Assembly (NCBI GenBank): GCA_946186125.1
Contig: CAMHLZ010000029.1
Span: forward strand, 1-42,532
Direction of reading: 5' to 3'
DNA length: 42,532 nucleotides
Origin: an uncultured Lachnospira sp.
GTDB taxonomy: Bacteria > Bacillota > Clostridia > Lachnospirales > Lachnospiraceae
Every line of letters starts with the position of its first letter. Position 1 is the stretch's first letter. The notes beneath the pieces are model-generated. The model was not told where the DNA came from, ran no database searches, and worked only from the letters and a program-made list of their open reading frames with translations. The translations under genes were made by a program, and so were the position numbers. Positions 18,642 to 28,400 of the stretch are shown in pieces.

Positions 18642-19256
18642 CTAATCTGTAACTTCTACAGTTTTATAATCTTCACTTCCAAGCCACTTAAAATGTGTAA
18701 ATGGGAAATACAATACTTCAACTTTTCCTACCAATGCGTCTTTAGTAACAAATGTATTTATCCATTTTCTTGCATCGTTTGAATTGTTTCTGTTATCTCC
18801 AAGCATGAAGTAACAATCCTCAGGTACCTCATATGTATAAGGTCCTGTTCCGTCAGTCCATTCTTCCTTAAGATAGTCTTCCTGTAATTCAATATATTCA
18901 CCATCTACCGTTTTTATTGTGATTTTTGCATCATCAATCATTACTGTTTCTCCCGGAAGTCCGATAAGTCTCTTAACATAATTTTCTTCCGGTGAATCCG
19001 GTGCTTTAAATATTATAATGTCAAAACGTTCCGGATCTGTGAATTTGTATGTCAGACGGCTTCCTATCAGTCTGCTTCCCGTAGGTATTGTATTTTCCAT
19101 TGAACCTGTTGGAACCTCTGCGTTTACTATAACAAAGTGTGTCAATAAAAATGCTATCAGAAATGCTAATAATACAAGTCTGACCCAACTAAATATTTCT
19201 TTGGCAATATTAACTTTTCTCTCTTCCTGCGTGTTAGTGTTTTCTTTATTGTCCAT
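18642..19256 (-). CDS. lepB: Signal peptidase I
   Basis: Membrane serine protease that removes signal peptides from Sec- and Tat-exported proteins. 204 residues, usual for the Gram-positive type. One N-terminal transmembrane helix (about 26-45), the nucleophile Ser52 in VPTGSMENT, the general base Lys95 in YVKRLIGLPGE, and the box D motif GDNRNNSNDAR. AAGGA lies 11-12 bases before the ATG. The gene starts 20 bases after the stop of the lipoprotein amylase and ends at a strong terminator. It therefore looks like the last gene of the cls-amylase-amylase-lepB transcript. Its most obvious client in the operon is the secreted 1314-residue amylase. Confidence 0.96.
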   Translation of the reverse strand: MDNKENTNTQEERKVNIAKEIFSWVRLVLLAFLIAFLLTHFVIVNAEVPTGSMENTIPTGSRLIGSRLTYKFTDPERFDIIIFKAPDSPEENYVKRLIGLPGETVMIDDAKITIKTVDGEYIELQEDYLKEEWTDGTGPYTYEVPEDCYFMLGDNRNNSNDARKWINTFVTKDALVGKVEVLYFPFTHFKWLGSEDYKTVEVTD

Positions 19257-19276
19257 TTTAATTATATTCCTTTCTA

Positions 19277-21310
19277 TTATTTCACCTCATAAACATTGTC
19301 CGGTATTACATTTTCACCCGGCTCCATTGCTCCATTTGACTGGTTATCGCCATCAGTGAATATAATTAACGGTGCCTGCCAGTCCTCAGTAAATGTATAG
19401 CTGTATTTTCCGTCACCTTCATCCTTCATCTTTTCTCCCGGCCATTCTTTGTTGTATTTTACAACTGAACCTGTAGTTTCATCATATACATACGCATATA
19501 CTTCCTTGTTCCATGAATCCGGCTTCATAAAATATACCACAGTTCCTGATGATGTTCCACTCTTTTTCGTGAAAACATATGTCATTATGGTATGATTTCC
19601 ATCCGTATTCTCACCTTTTAATATTAAATTAACACTTTCTCCCGATTTTAATTCTTTTCCTATCTCTATTGTATCGCCATCTTTATACTCTGTTTCTGAA
19701 CCTGAACCCAGTTTATAAGTTGACTTTTCAACATTTTCTGCATTTAATGCTACGGAAATGCTATCTTCTGAGAAGTTCATTTCAACATCATCTGCCACTT
19801 TTACTACAGGAACTTTACCAAGTTCTTTATATCCTTCATTATATAAAACAACTGCTGTTTTTCCTGCGATTTTCATAGAAAGTTTTCCCGATTCTACTTT
19901 GTACTCATCTGTACCGTTCACTCTGTCAACATAACTTCCGTCTGCCAATGCAGTTTCAAATGAAACATCTCCATCTTTCTTACCAATATTTACAACAACT
20001 ATTCCCTTATCTCCTCTTTCGATACAAACGATTGATTTGTTGCTTTCATCAGGATTAAAGAATTTCTCTCCCTCACCCTTCATCGCATTTCTGAAATGAT
20101 TAACAGCAGATACCGTAGGATTTTTGTATACATAGTCTCCCGCACATCCTATACGGTTAAGTGTTCCCCATTTCTTTTCGACTGTAGTTCCATATGGTCT
20201 AGCAAAGAACAGAGGAGTTCCTGCTGCCCTTGCAGATATAACAGCCCATCCTAAAGAAATGTCTTCATTGCTGTAATTATATGAATTATCATCTCCGCAA
20301 TAATTATCATGTGATTCTACCCATGTAACTACGTTCGGCTTAGCATCACCAATATTTAAATCTTCAACATCTTCTGCTGCAAATTCTTCACTTGTAAGGC
20401 AGAGTCTTAGCATAGTTCCATAAGAACTTGCTGTTGTTGCTCCAATTGCATCTATGTAATCTGAAAGTCTGTCGTTCGTTCCCTGAAGTACCTCACCGTA
20501 TTCAAATATTTCATCTGCTTTATGAACTTCTGTTGTCATTCTCTCCCAGAAGTTATTCTCAAGACTATCGTCATCCTTCGGATCATCGGGAAGGCCTATA
20601 TGCTTAGCAGTATCATATCTGAATCCGTCAGCTCCGTCATCTATACAGCGGTTAATAAATGACAGGAAATAATCCTGGAATTTTGGATTTTCTGTATTAA
20701 TATCGGGAAGGCCTCCCACTCCTTCAAGTGTGCACTGATATCTGTCTCCATAATCAGCAATCTCTGTCATACCCTTTTTATGATACATTTTATCTTTTCC
20801 GCCTACTGCATCTATGAATTCTTCCGATACTGCATCAAGTGTAGGTGTCGTATGATTCGGAACTACATCTATTAACACCTTTATTCCGTAAGCATCTGCC
20901 GTAGCACACATTGATTTAAATTCTTCTTCCGTGCCAAGCTGGTAATTTCCTATGCTCCATTCTGTCGGCTGATATATGTAACTCCATTTTCCTTCACCAA
21001 ATAACTGCATTCCTGCATTTCCGCCGTCATACACGGCATTAACCGGTGATGTCTGTATGGCAGAATATCCGGCCATTGCGATATCTTCCATACTCTCTTC
21101 AATTGTCTTAAATGACCAGCAGAAGCATTGAAGTATCGCACCATCTTTTACTTCTTCTGATAATCCATAATCTTTTTCTACTTTGATTTCAGCTGTTTTA
21201 CTTTGTCCCTGCTGTGTTTTTTCTTCTGTTTTATCACATCCGGTCAGTCCAAATATCATGCCTGTTGTCATGGTTATTGTTATTCCTAACGCTAATAATC
21301 TTTTTTTCAT
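19277..21310 (-). CDS. Lipoprotein alpha-amylase, AmyE-like GH13 with C-terminal CBM26
   Basis: Endo-acting alpha-1,4-glucanase, predicted to be tethered outside the membrane. 677 residues from the ATG at 21310, which has AAAGG 9 bases upstream; the ATG three codons earlier abuts that site. The lipobox LTGC gives lipidated Cys25. The catalytic domain matches the Bacillus AmyE branch of GH13 (SAIQTSPVNAV, LYQP-like YIYQPTEWSIGN). Region I is DVVPNHT, the nucleophile Asp233 is in GFRYDTAKH, the acid Glu273 in FEYGEVLQ, and region IV is His334-Asp335 in VTWVESHD. Residues about 588-677 form a CBM26-type starch-binding module with VVYFMKPDSWN and WPGEKM. It lies 21 bases after the large amylase and 20 bases before lepB. 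Confidence 0.94.
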   Translation of the reverse strand: MKKRLLALGITITMTTGMIFGLTGCDKTEEKTQQGQSKTAEIKVEKDYGLSEEVKDGAILQCFCWSFKTIEESMEDIAMAGYSAIQTSPVNAVYDGGNAGMQLFGEGKWSYIYQPTEWSIGNYQLGTEEEFKSMCATADAYGIKVLIDVVPNHTTPTLDAVSEEFIDAVGGKDKMYHKKGMTEIADYGDRYQCTLEGVGGLPDINTENPKFQDYFLSFINRCIDDGADGFRYDTAKHIGLPDDPKDDDSLENNFWERMTTEVHKADEIFEYGEVLQGTNDRLSDYIDAIGATTASSYGTMLRLCLTSEEFAAEDVEDLNIGDAKPNVVTWVESHDNYCGDDNSYNYSNEDISLGWAVISARAAGTPLFFARPYGTTVEKKWGTLNRIGCAGDYVYKNPTVSAVNHFRNAMKGEGEKFFNPDESNKSIVCIERGDKGIVVVNIGKKDGDVSFETALADGSYVDRVNGTDEYKVESGKLSMKIAGKTAVVLYNEGYKELGKVPVVKVADDVEMNFSEDSISVALNAENVEKSTYKLGSGSETEYKDGDTIEIGKELKSGESVNLILKGENTDGNHTIMTYVFTKKSGTSSGTVVYFMKPDSWNKEVYAYVYDETTGSVVKYNKEWPGEKMKDEGDGKYSYTFTEDWQAPLIIFTDGDNQSNGAMEPGENVIPDNVYEVK

Positions 21311-21331
21311 ACTCTTCATCCTTTCATATTT

Positions 21332-24300
21332 CTATTTTTTCACATTATATTTTAAAGTTTTCTTTACAACCTGGTTATCTGAATCTTTTACATAAACGTA
21401 CAAAGTATATGTTCCTTTTTTAGGTATTGTCCAGCTAACTTTTGAATTTTTCTTATAATTACATATTTTTACCATTTTTCCATTCAGTTTGTATGTATAT
21501 TTATATTTAAGAGTTCCGTATCCACCTGTTGCAATGGTATTAATCTGTATTTTCTTTCCTTTTGCCGACTTCGCACTCTTTATATCCGGAAGAACAGATT
21601 TAATCTTTATTGTCTTTTTCTTAACAGTATAATTTTTTATCTGTTTTGAAACTACATTTCCAATTCCATCTTTTATATATATATATAAATTATATTTTCC
21701 GGAATGTTTTATCTTCCACGTAACCTCAGATGATTTTCCATAGTCAGATATATCTGTTACTTTACCTTTATATTTATATGCAAACTTATACATATATCCG
21801 TCATATCCACCTGCTGCCACAGCTGATAATACAATTTTACTTCCTACTTTTGCTTTTCCTGACGCTTTTCCTGTGTTAAATTGTTCTATCCTAAGTTCTT
21901 CCGGAATATCAGGTGTCTCATTTTCGTTATGTACATATAGTCCTTTTATGACAGCCTGTACAGTATTTCCCTCTGAATCTTTTACATCGCAGTAAATATT
22001 ATATTTTCCTGTATTTTCCGGAGTAAATACAACTTCGTTCACACTGTCGTATTCCTTTATTATGTTCTTATTTGTTCCATCTTCATAATAGAATCTGTAT
22101 TCTAAAGGAAGTCCGTTTGTGCTTTCGGCTTTGACTATGTATTTTACACTTCCGCCCTTCAATAAGCTGTTATCAGTTGCATTATTTTCAAAACTGGTGA
22201 TATTGATCTTATTCTGTATTACCTCCTGATTTGAATCGCTCTTAACATTAACGGTAATTTTTGATACTATACCATTATTAGCTGTACAATATATTTCTGC
22301 ACTTCCTGCATTTTCCGGTTTGAGTGTTCCATCTTTTTCCACTTTTATCACTTTTGAATCAGATGTTGAATATACAATCTTCTTATTATCTGCATTTTCC
22401 GGCAGCACAGATGCACTTAATTTCTTCTCTTCATCAAGTTTCATTTCAACACTCTGGTCTGAAACAACGACTTTTTCTACTTCTATCTTCTCTAAAGAAT
22501 CTGTTTTCACATAACCGTCTTTATTATAATATCCATTCACTACCGCCTTTAAATCACCAGTCTGGTTACTTCCGTCATTAAATATTACATTTAATTCCGT
22601 CTTATCTGCTGGATATTCTATAACGTAAATTCCGTCTGAATATTCTTCCATTGATACTCCTGGCCATCCGCTGTTAGTATATGTATCGTTCCATATATAA
22701 CACTTTATAGAATTGCTCCAGCTTTCCGGTTTTTCAAAATACATAACATCCCCGGTTACAACTTTACTTTTAACAGTTACTGTCAGAGCCGCACTCACAC
22801 CATTGACTGCTGTTGCTTTAATACAGGCTGTTCCGATGCTCTTAGCCGTAATCACACCATCTTTTACTTTCGCAATATTACTGTCGCTGCTTTCCCATTT
22901 TATTGTCTGATTAGTTGTATCTGCCGGACTGATTATTGCCGATGCTTCGAAACTTTCACCTATCGTAAGTTCTGTTTCTCCAGCATTTAATTCTACTTTT
23001 TCCGGCTGTATTCCGGATGCCGTAACTTTCACGGATGTACTTGCTGACAATCCGTTTACTGTCGATACTATTATATCAGCAGTTCCCTGTGAAACAGGTA
23101 TTACAACTCCATTATCAATCTTTACAACTTTTTCATCTGTCGACTTCCATGTTATTACTTTTTCTGTTGCATTAGAAGGAGTAACTGTCGCTTTTATCTT
23201 TGCTGTTTCTCCTAGTTCTACCGTAATATTTTTCTGTTCAAGTGAAAGTCCTGTTACCGGATTATCTATTACAACTACCTGCGAACCGCCTGATAAATAA
23301 TTGCTTTCGCCTGCAACCATTCCCGGTGATTTTGTAAGTTCAGTATCAAGAACATATACTCTCATATCCGCTTTATTGCTCACTTCTGCCGTAAGTGTTC
23401 CATTGTTTACATATTTTACATTTCCTGTTATTGCATCACAATATCTTCCATCAGGTATGTTTTTAAATGTGGCATTTCCTGATATTGCGACAAGCACAAA
23501 ACTATCTGTAATCTCATCCGTATATCTTCTCTTAAACGCAATATTACTGCTGCTTATATCAGATACCGAATACTGTCCTCTTCTAAGAGCCGGAATAGCC
23601 GCTCTTAATCTGTTCAGTCTTTGTATATGGAGTGATAAAGGATAATTCAATGTTTCTTTAATATTTCCTTCTGCATTTGTATATTTCGCAAAATCTACCG
23701 CATCTATGTTTCCTTCTATTTTATCTCCAAAATATGCTCTTCCCGAATCTGCAAGTGCAATATTTGGTCCTTTATCTATAGTCTTACCTTTTTGAAATTC
23801 AATTTCGCTTCCATAGTACAGACAAGGTATTCCCCTGAATGTAAACATTAAATCAAGATTTTCCGCCCATGTCTCCTGACTCTGGTTAAATCTTAAGCTT
23901 TCCGGTGCCCCATCCGGTGCATAATCATGCGAATCTACATATACAACATTATATGTTGCATCATTATAATATTTATCCGAACTTACAGCCACATTAAATG
24001 CTGATTTAGCTGTCTTAAAATTCCAATGCATCGGAAAATCTATTACGTTAAGTCCTGATGCCATAGAATGGTCAGGTGTATGATAAGTATTATCAGTTAA
24101 AAATGCATTTGTACTTGTCGGCTGTGATGCAATATCATCTTTATCGTTATCAAGATAATGCTGCTGGGCAGACTCCATATTAGTTATATATGCTTCCGGA
24201 TCATTTTCATCATCTATCCATGGATATTCCTTACTTTCTTTCCATGTATAGAACGGGGTTGATAATGCAGGAACTTCTCTATACCATACGGTGTTATACC

Positions 24301-25276
24301 TCGTGCACACCTCACCAAACATGAAGAAATTACCTTCTCCTGTCGTGTTATGCACCTGATTATAGATATCATTTAGCTGTGTAATATATCCTTTATTTAA
24401 CGACAATCTGGACATATGTCTGACTGTATCAACTCTGAATGCATCTACTCCCATTTTGATATATTTTCCATATGCATCTACTATATATTTATATACATAA
24501 GGGTTTTCCGTATTTAAATCTACACAGTCACCTGCAATCTGGGCAAGCTGACATGTATAATCATCCCAGTTAAAGTCTCCGTGATGATGGTATATATTGT
24601 TTTTATCGTTATTATTTCCATCAAGATTTTTTAAATTATTTAATCTTGAATAATATTGCCTGTCAGGAGTCAATGAATGATAATCTTTTGGAATATAATC
24701 ATAATTGGGTATCATGCATTCATCTATATCTGACGGGTCTGCGTCTTCATCTTTTGTAAATATAGGATATAAATTCTCTTCTCCAAAATTTCCCGTATGA
24801 TTAAATACAACATCCTGAATAATCTTCATGCCATGTTCATGTACTGCATCTATCAAATCCTGATAGGTACAATCATCTGACTCATAACGCTTATCAACTT
24901 TTTTAAAATTGATTGCATGGTAGCCGTGGTAATCATATCCGCTGGCATTTTCTGCTACAGGTGTAATCCATATCGCCGTAAATCCAAGTGATTTTATGTA
25001 ATCAAGCTTTTCTATCAATCCCTTAAAATCTCCTCTCCACGGTTCATCTCCGTCATTTATCGCTGTTCCATCCCAGCAATACGTATTATTGGAAATATCT
25101 CCATCATAAAACCTTGTCGTTATAACAAAATATATTGTCTCATCTCTAAAATCTTCTAATAAAGCATTGGTATCTGTATATATAGCCGGTGTCGTACTGT
25201 CGGCATATGTCGTTAAAACCGGGATGCTTACTAAGCACATCAATGCAGTTATTATTTTACATACTATCTTTTTCAT
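21332..25276 (-). CDS. Secreted multidomain alpha-amylase (GH13) with Big2 and CBM26 modules
   Basis: 1314 residues. Signal peptide 1-25 (cut after TTYA). GH13 catalytic domain about 40-650: region I DVVFNHT (155-161), nucleophile Asp283 in FRVDTVRH, acid Glu322 in FMFGEVC, His450-Asp451 in YVDSHD. Then Big2 folds at about 673-753 and 757-836, a CBM26-type starch-binding module at 838-926 (YFEKPESWSN, WPGVSM), a third Big2 fold at 930-1012, and three Tyr-rich Ig-like repeats to the end (about 1023-1112, 1126-1215, 1220-1314). The last two repeats are very lysine-rich. There is no LPXTG, SLH or choline-binding tail. AAAGGA precedes the ATG. The cls stop is 12 bases upstream. It should act on starch outside the cell, with Big2 domains as spacers. 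The GH13 subfamily is not assigned. Confidence 0.93.
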   Translation of the reverse strand: MKKIVCKIITALMCLVSIPVLTTYADSTTPAIYTDTNALLEDFRDETIYFVITTRFYDGDISNNTYCWDGTAINDGDEPWRGDFKGLIEKLDYIKSLGFTAIWITPVAENASGYDYHGYHAINFKKVDKRYESDDCTYQDLIDAVHEHGMKIIQDVVFNHTGNFGEENLYPIFTKDEDADPSDIDECMIPNYDYIPKDYHSLTPDRQYYSRLNNLKNLDGNNNDKNNIYHHHGDFNWDDYTCQLAQIAGDCVDLNTENPYVYKYIVDAYGKYIKMGVDAFRVDTVRHMSRLSLNKGYITQLNDIYNQVHNTTGEGNFFMFGEVCTRYNTVWYREVPALSTPFYTWKESKEYPWIDDENDPEAYITNMESAQQHYLDNDKDDIASQPTSTNAFLTDNTYHTPDHSMASGLNVIDFPMHWNFKTAKSAFNVAVSSDKYYNDATYNVVYVDSHDYAPDGAPESLRFNQSQETWAENLDLMFTFRGIPCLYYGSEIEFQKGKTIDKGPNIALADSGRAYFGDKIEGNIDAVDFAKYTNAEGNIKETLNYPLSLHIQRLNRLRAAIPALRRGQYSVSDISSSNIAFKRRYTDEITDSFVLVAISGNATFKNIPDGRYCDAITGNVKYVNNGTLTAEVSNKADMRVYVLDTELTKSPGMVAGESNYLSGGSQVVVIDNPVTGLSLEQKNITVELGETAKIKATVTPSNATEKVITWKSTDEKVVKIDNGVVIPVSQGTADIIVSTVNGLSASTSVKVTASGIQPEKVELNAGETELTIGESFEASAIISPADTTNQTIKWESSDSNIAKVKDGVITAKSIGTACIKATAVNGVSAALTVTVKSKVVTGDVMYFEKPESWSNSIKCYIWNDTYTNSGWPGVSMEEYSDGIYVIEYPADKTELNVIFNDGSNQTGDLKAVVNGYYNKDGYVKTDSLEKIEVEKVVVSDQSVEMKLDEEKKLSASVLPENADNKKIVYSTSDSKVIKVEKDGTLKPENAGSAEIYCTANNGIVSKITVNVKSDSNQEVIQNKINITSFENNATDNSLLKGGSVKYIVKAESTNGLPLEYRFYYEDGTNKNIIKEYDSVNEVVFTPENTGKYNIYCDVKDSEGNTVQAVIKGLYVHNENETPDIPEELRIEQFNTGKASGKAKVGSKIVLSAVAAGGYDGYMYKFAYKYKGKVTDISDYGKSSEVTWKIKHSGKYNLYIYIKDGIGNVVSKQIKNYTVKKKTIKIKSVLPDIKSAKSAKGKKIQINTIATGGYGTLKYKYTYKLNGKMVKICNYKKNSKVSWTIPKKGTYTLYVYVKDSDNQVVKKTLKYNVKK

Positions 25277-25288
25277 AATTTTCCTTTC

Positions 25289-26815
25289 TTATAGCATCGG
25301 TGAAAAAACCTTTAACACCTGTTGCATTATTTTCTGTCCCAAAGGACGTTTTTTCCATTCTTCATAATTTAATTTTTTACTGATTTTCATGGTATCTATA
25401 AAATCTTTTTTCATCTCTGATACAACCGGATGTTCATTTATTACAACTCCACATTCGTAATGGAGATAAAAGCTTCTATAGTCCATATTTACTGTTCCAC
25501 ATATTCCACATTCGTCATCTGTAATGATGTTTTTTGCATGTATAAACCCTTTTGAATATTCATATATTTTCACTCCCATTTCCATTAGTTTTCCGTAATT
25601 TGACTGTGTTACCATGTGCACATACCATTTATCATATTTCTTTGGCGTGATAATCCTTACATCAACTCCGCTTTCCGCTGCACAAATTATATCAGAGCGC
25701 ATTTTATTATCCAATACCAGATACGGTGTCGTTATATAGAGATAATCTCTCGCTTTATTTATAGTATGGGTATATGTTGATTCAGAAGGATTAGATATTT
25801 TTTTATGCGGTCCGCCCATGTAAGGCTGCACATATCCCGGAATATCTTTTTTCACATCCGTTTTATACTTGAATATATCTTCTTCCTCGCCTGTTATGGC
25901 TTCCCACATTTCCATAAAAAAGCTGGTCAGACTAAACACTGCATTTCCTTCAAGCTTTACTCCTGAATCTTTCCAATGTCCAAATCTCTCTATTTTGTTG
26001 GCATATTCATCTGCAAGATTAACACCACCTGTATAGCCTGTTTTTCCGTCTATAACCACTATCTTTTTATGATCCCTGAAATTAAATGACAAGCGGCTTA
26101 TCTCCTGATGAATTGGTCCAAACACTCCATATTTTATACCATTTTTTTTTAGATTATCTCTAAAACTTCTATCGTTAAGCAAAAGGCATCCAAAATCGTC
26201 CATTATTAATCGTACTTCTACTCCTTCCTTCGCCTTTTGAAAGAGTATTTCTGATATTTCGTTTACTATTTCACCTCCTGATATGATAAAAAATTCTAAG
26301 AAAATAAATTTCTTTGCATTTTTTAACTCCTCTGTCAGATCCTTTAAAAATTCATCTCCCAGAGAAAAATACTTTATCTCCGTGTTTTTATATAAAGGGT
26401 ATCCTTGTGCTGAAAGATATCTGCTTATCTGCACCTTATTCGGATGAAGTCTTTTCAGTTCCTGCATCGCATTATAATCCTGACACAAAGCAAATCTATA
26501 CCGTTCTTCCGCCTTTCTTAACCTTTTATTAGTCTTACTGTTAATCGAACTTCTTCCCCACATAAAATACAAAAAGTATCCAAATACCGGAAGAACAAGA
26601 ACTATAACTATCCAGAACTCTTTGTATTCTTTATCATCATTTGCAAGTATAAATGCCAATATAACACTGGTTAATTCAACAGCAATATACATAAAAGGAG
26701 CATATTGCCGCATCAGTGAAACAATACCAAACATTGAAACCACTTGTAACATCAACGCTATTAATACTGTTATCCCACGTGTTATACCCGATATCTTTGC
26801 CTTGAATAAACTCAT
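25289..26815 (-). CDS. cls: Cardiolipin synthase, phospholipase D family
   Basis: Joins two phosphatidylglycerol molecules to cardiolipin and glycerol at the membrane. 508 residues. Two to three N-terminal hydrophobic helices (about 13-35, 40-58, 67-86) are followed by two HKD motifs: H249-K251-D256 in HKKIVVID and H426-K428-D433 in HAKNIITD. This layout fits bacterial Cls rather than a secreted phospholipase D. AAGGAG lies 11 bases before the ATG. It is the first gene of a tight row with two amylases and lepB, driven by a strong promoter that diverges from tldD. Confidence 0.93.
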   Translation of the reverse strand: MSLFKAKISGITRGITVLIALMLQVVSMFGIVSLMRQYAPFMYIAVELTSVILAFILANDDKEYKEFWIVIVLVLPVFGYFLYFMWGRSSINSKTNKRLRKAEERYRFALCQDYNAMQELKRLHPNKVQISRYLSAQGYPLYKNTEIKYFSLGDEFLKDLTEELKNAKKFIFLEFFIISGGEIVNEISEILFQKAKEGVEVRLIMDDFGCLLLNDRSFRDNLKKNGIKYGVFGPIHQEISRLSFNFRDHKKIVVIDGKTGYTGGVNLADEYANKIERFGHWKDSGVKLEGNAVFSLTSFFMEMWEAITGEEEDIFKYKTDVKKDIPGYVQPYMGGPHKKISNPSESTYTHTINKARDYLYITTPYLVLDNKMRSDIICAAESGVDVRIITPKKYDKWYVHMVTQSNYGKLMEMGVKIYEYSKGFIHAKNIITDDECGICGTVNMDYRSFYLHYECGVVINEHPVVSEMKKDFIDTMKISKKLNYEEWKKRPLGQKIMQQVLKVFSPML

Positions 26816-26850
26816 TTTTTACTATACTCCTTATTCAAACGATAGTTTTA

Positions 26851-26879
26851 ATTATCTCTTAATTTTCGTTCTGTGTCAA
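26851..26879 (-). promoter_or_regulatory. Promoter of the cls-amylase-amylase-lepB operon
   Basis: Minus strand: consensus TTGACA (26874-26879), a 17-base spacer and GATAAT (26851-26856), about 36 bases before the cls start. No terminator or second promoter is evident before the lepB terminator. I see no operator palindrome here. Confidence 0.8.
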
Positions 26880-26906
26880 TATACGTGTATAAAAAAGTGA
26901 TAAATG

Positions 26907-26935
26907 TTGAAAACTTTATTTGATTCATCTATAAT
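26907..26935 (+). promoter_or_regulatory. Promoter of tldD-tldE
   Basis: TTGAAA (26907-26912), a 17-base spacer and a consensus TATAAT (26930-26935), about 39 bases before the chosen tldD start. It diverges from the cls promoter, with 28 bases between the two -35 boxes. Confidence 0.8.
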
Positions 26936-26973
26936 CTAATTGAATTTATCTTATGAAAGGAATATATATCATT

Positions 26974-28386
26974 ATGAAACTAAAAGTAATAAAGCCCGGA
27001 TTAAAGCATCTTTTAGATGTTCTTCTTAAGGAATACGGATATGTTTCCATTCTTGCTCAGGAATCCGCAGGTAAAAACTACCGCGTTTCTAAATCCGGTA
27101 TTTCTGTCACTGACAGCACTCTTACTGCGGGCAGAGGTGTTGTTATAAAAGTATATGATTCTAAGGGATATGCCGAATATTCTTTTAATACACTTGATGA
27201 TAAAACTTTTGCTTCGGTACCCGGTATAATCAGGGATAAACTAATTCCTATGACCGGTCTGCTTCCGGATTCTGTATCTGAAAGCAATTACCCAAAATTA
27301 AATGACGAAGTAATTTCTTTTTCAAAATCATCTGATTATAAAATATCTCCTCTTGAACTTGGAGACGACGTTATTCTTAGCAAATTAACTTCGATTCACG
27401 AACATGCTTTGAATTATAACGAAGGAATTATTGACTGTCCTGCCGTTTATCAGTACATGAAGACTGATAAAATATTTTTATCAGCGAACAAGGATTTAGA
27501 GCAAAGTCTTATGTGGTCTACCGGCGTGGTTCAGCCAATTGCATCAGCAAACGGCAGAACCCACTACTATTATAGTCCTGTCTCAGCCATGGGAGGCGCC
27601 GAAATTTTGGATTTTCTTGATGATAAAGTAGAAATATCATGTAAATGTGTTTTAGAATTATTAGACAGTACCGCTATTACTCCGGGGTCGTATGATGTTA
27701 TATGTATGCCGGACGTAACCGGTATGATTGCACATGAAGCATTCGGACATGGTGTAGAAATGGATATGTTTGTAAAGAAACGTGCTTTAGCTGAAAAGTA
27801 TATTAACGAGTATGTTGCTTCACCAATCGTTACCATGCATGATAAAGCCTCTGATTCTATAGAAGCCGGTTCCTACTTCTTTGACGATGAAGGTATTATC
27901 AGCAATGACACCGTTATTATTGAAAATGGTATTTTAAAACGTGGAATAAGTGACCTGCAGACGTCTATGCATTTAAATACGGTTCCTACAGGAAACGGAC
28001 GCCGCGAATCTTATGAACATAAAGCTTACACCCGTATGACAAACACATATTTTGAAAAAGGAACTTATAAGCTTGAAGATATGATTGCTTCTATAGAAAA
28101 CGGTTTTCTTCTTGAAAATGCCAGTTGTGGTATGGAAGACCCTAAAAACTGGGGTATTCAATGTATGGTTAATGTTGCACGTGAAATCAAAAACGGAAAA
28201 CTTACCGGCAAAATATGTTCGCCTGTAGTTTTATCCGGATATGTTCCTGATTTACTTAAGTCTATATCTATGATATCTGATGATTTTCATCTTTCAGGTT
28301 CAGGCTTTTGCGGAAAAGGTTACAAAGAATGGGTAAAAGTATCTGATGGCGGTGCTGCTATAAAAGCACATGTAAAATTAGGTTAG
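26974..28386 (+). CDS. tldD: TldD-like zinc metalloprotease subunit
   Basis: Catalytic half of the TldD/TldE protease, which in E. coli degrades unfolded peptides and matures microcin B17. 470 residues from the ATG at 26974. An ATG seven codons earlier lies before the AAAGGA site and so is unlikely. The zinc motif HExxxH is HEAFGHG (254-260), preceded by CMPDVTGMIA. The C-terminal GFCGKG contains the third zinc ligand, Cys, as known for TldD. There is no signal peptide. The tldE gene follows after 14 bases. No peptide-antibiotic gene is nearby, so the substrate is unknown and may be general misfolded peptides. Confidence 0.93.
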   Translation: MKLKVIKPGLKHLLDVLLKEYGYVSILAQESAGKNYRVSKSGISVTDSTLTAGRGVVIKVYDSKGYAEYSFNTLDDKTFASVPGIIRDKLIPMTGLLPDSVSESNYPKLNDEVISFSKSSDYKISPLELGDDVILSKLTSIHEHALNYNEGIIDCPAVYQYMKTDKIFLSANKDLEQSLMWSTGVVQPIASANGRTHYYYSPVSAMGGAEILDFLDDKVEISCKCVLELLDSTAITPGSYDVICMPDVTGMIAHEAFGHGVEMDMFVKKRALAEKYINEYVASPIVTMHDKASDSIEAGSYFFDDEGIISNDTVIIENGILKRGISDLQTSMHLNTVPTGNGRRESYEHKAYTRMTNTYFEKGTYKLEDMIASIENGFLLENASCGMEDPKNWGIQCMVNVAREIKNGKLTGKICSPVVLSGYVPDLLKSISMISDDFHLSGSGFCGKGYKEWVKVSDGGAAIKAHVKLG

Positions 28387-28400
28387 CGAGGTCTCGAATT

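Noticed and set aside
21677-21695. TA-repeat microsatellite in the large amylase gene
   Set aside because: It encodes Tyr-Ile-Tyr-Ile in an Ig-like beta strand in frame and the repeat is short, so phase variation is not a convincing explanation.
26953-26973. Upstream ATG for tldD at 26953
   Set aside because: The AAAGGA ribosome binding site lies after this ATG, and the added residues do not resemble the family's N-terminus.
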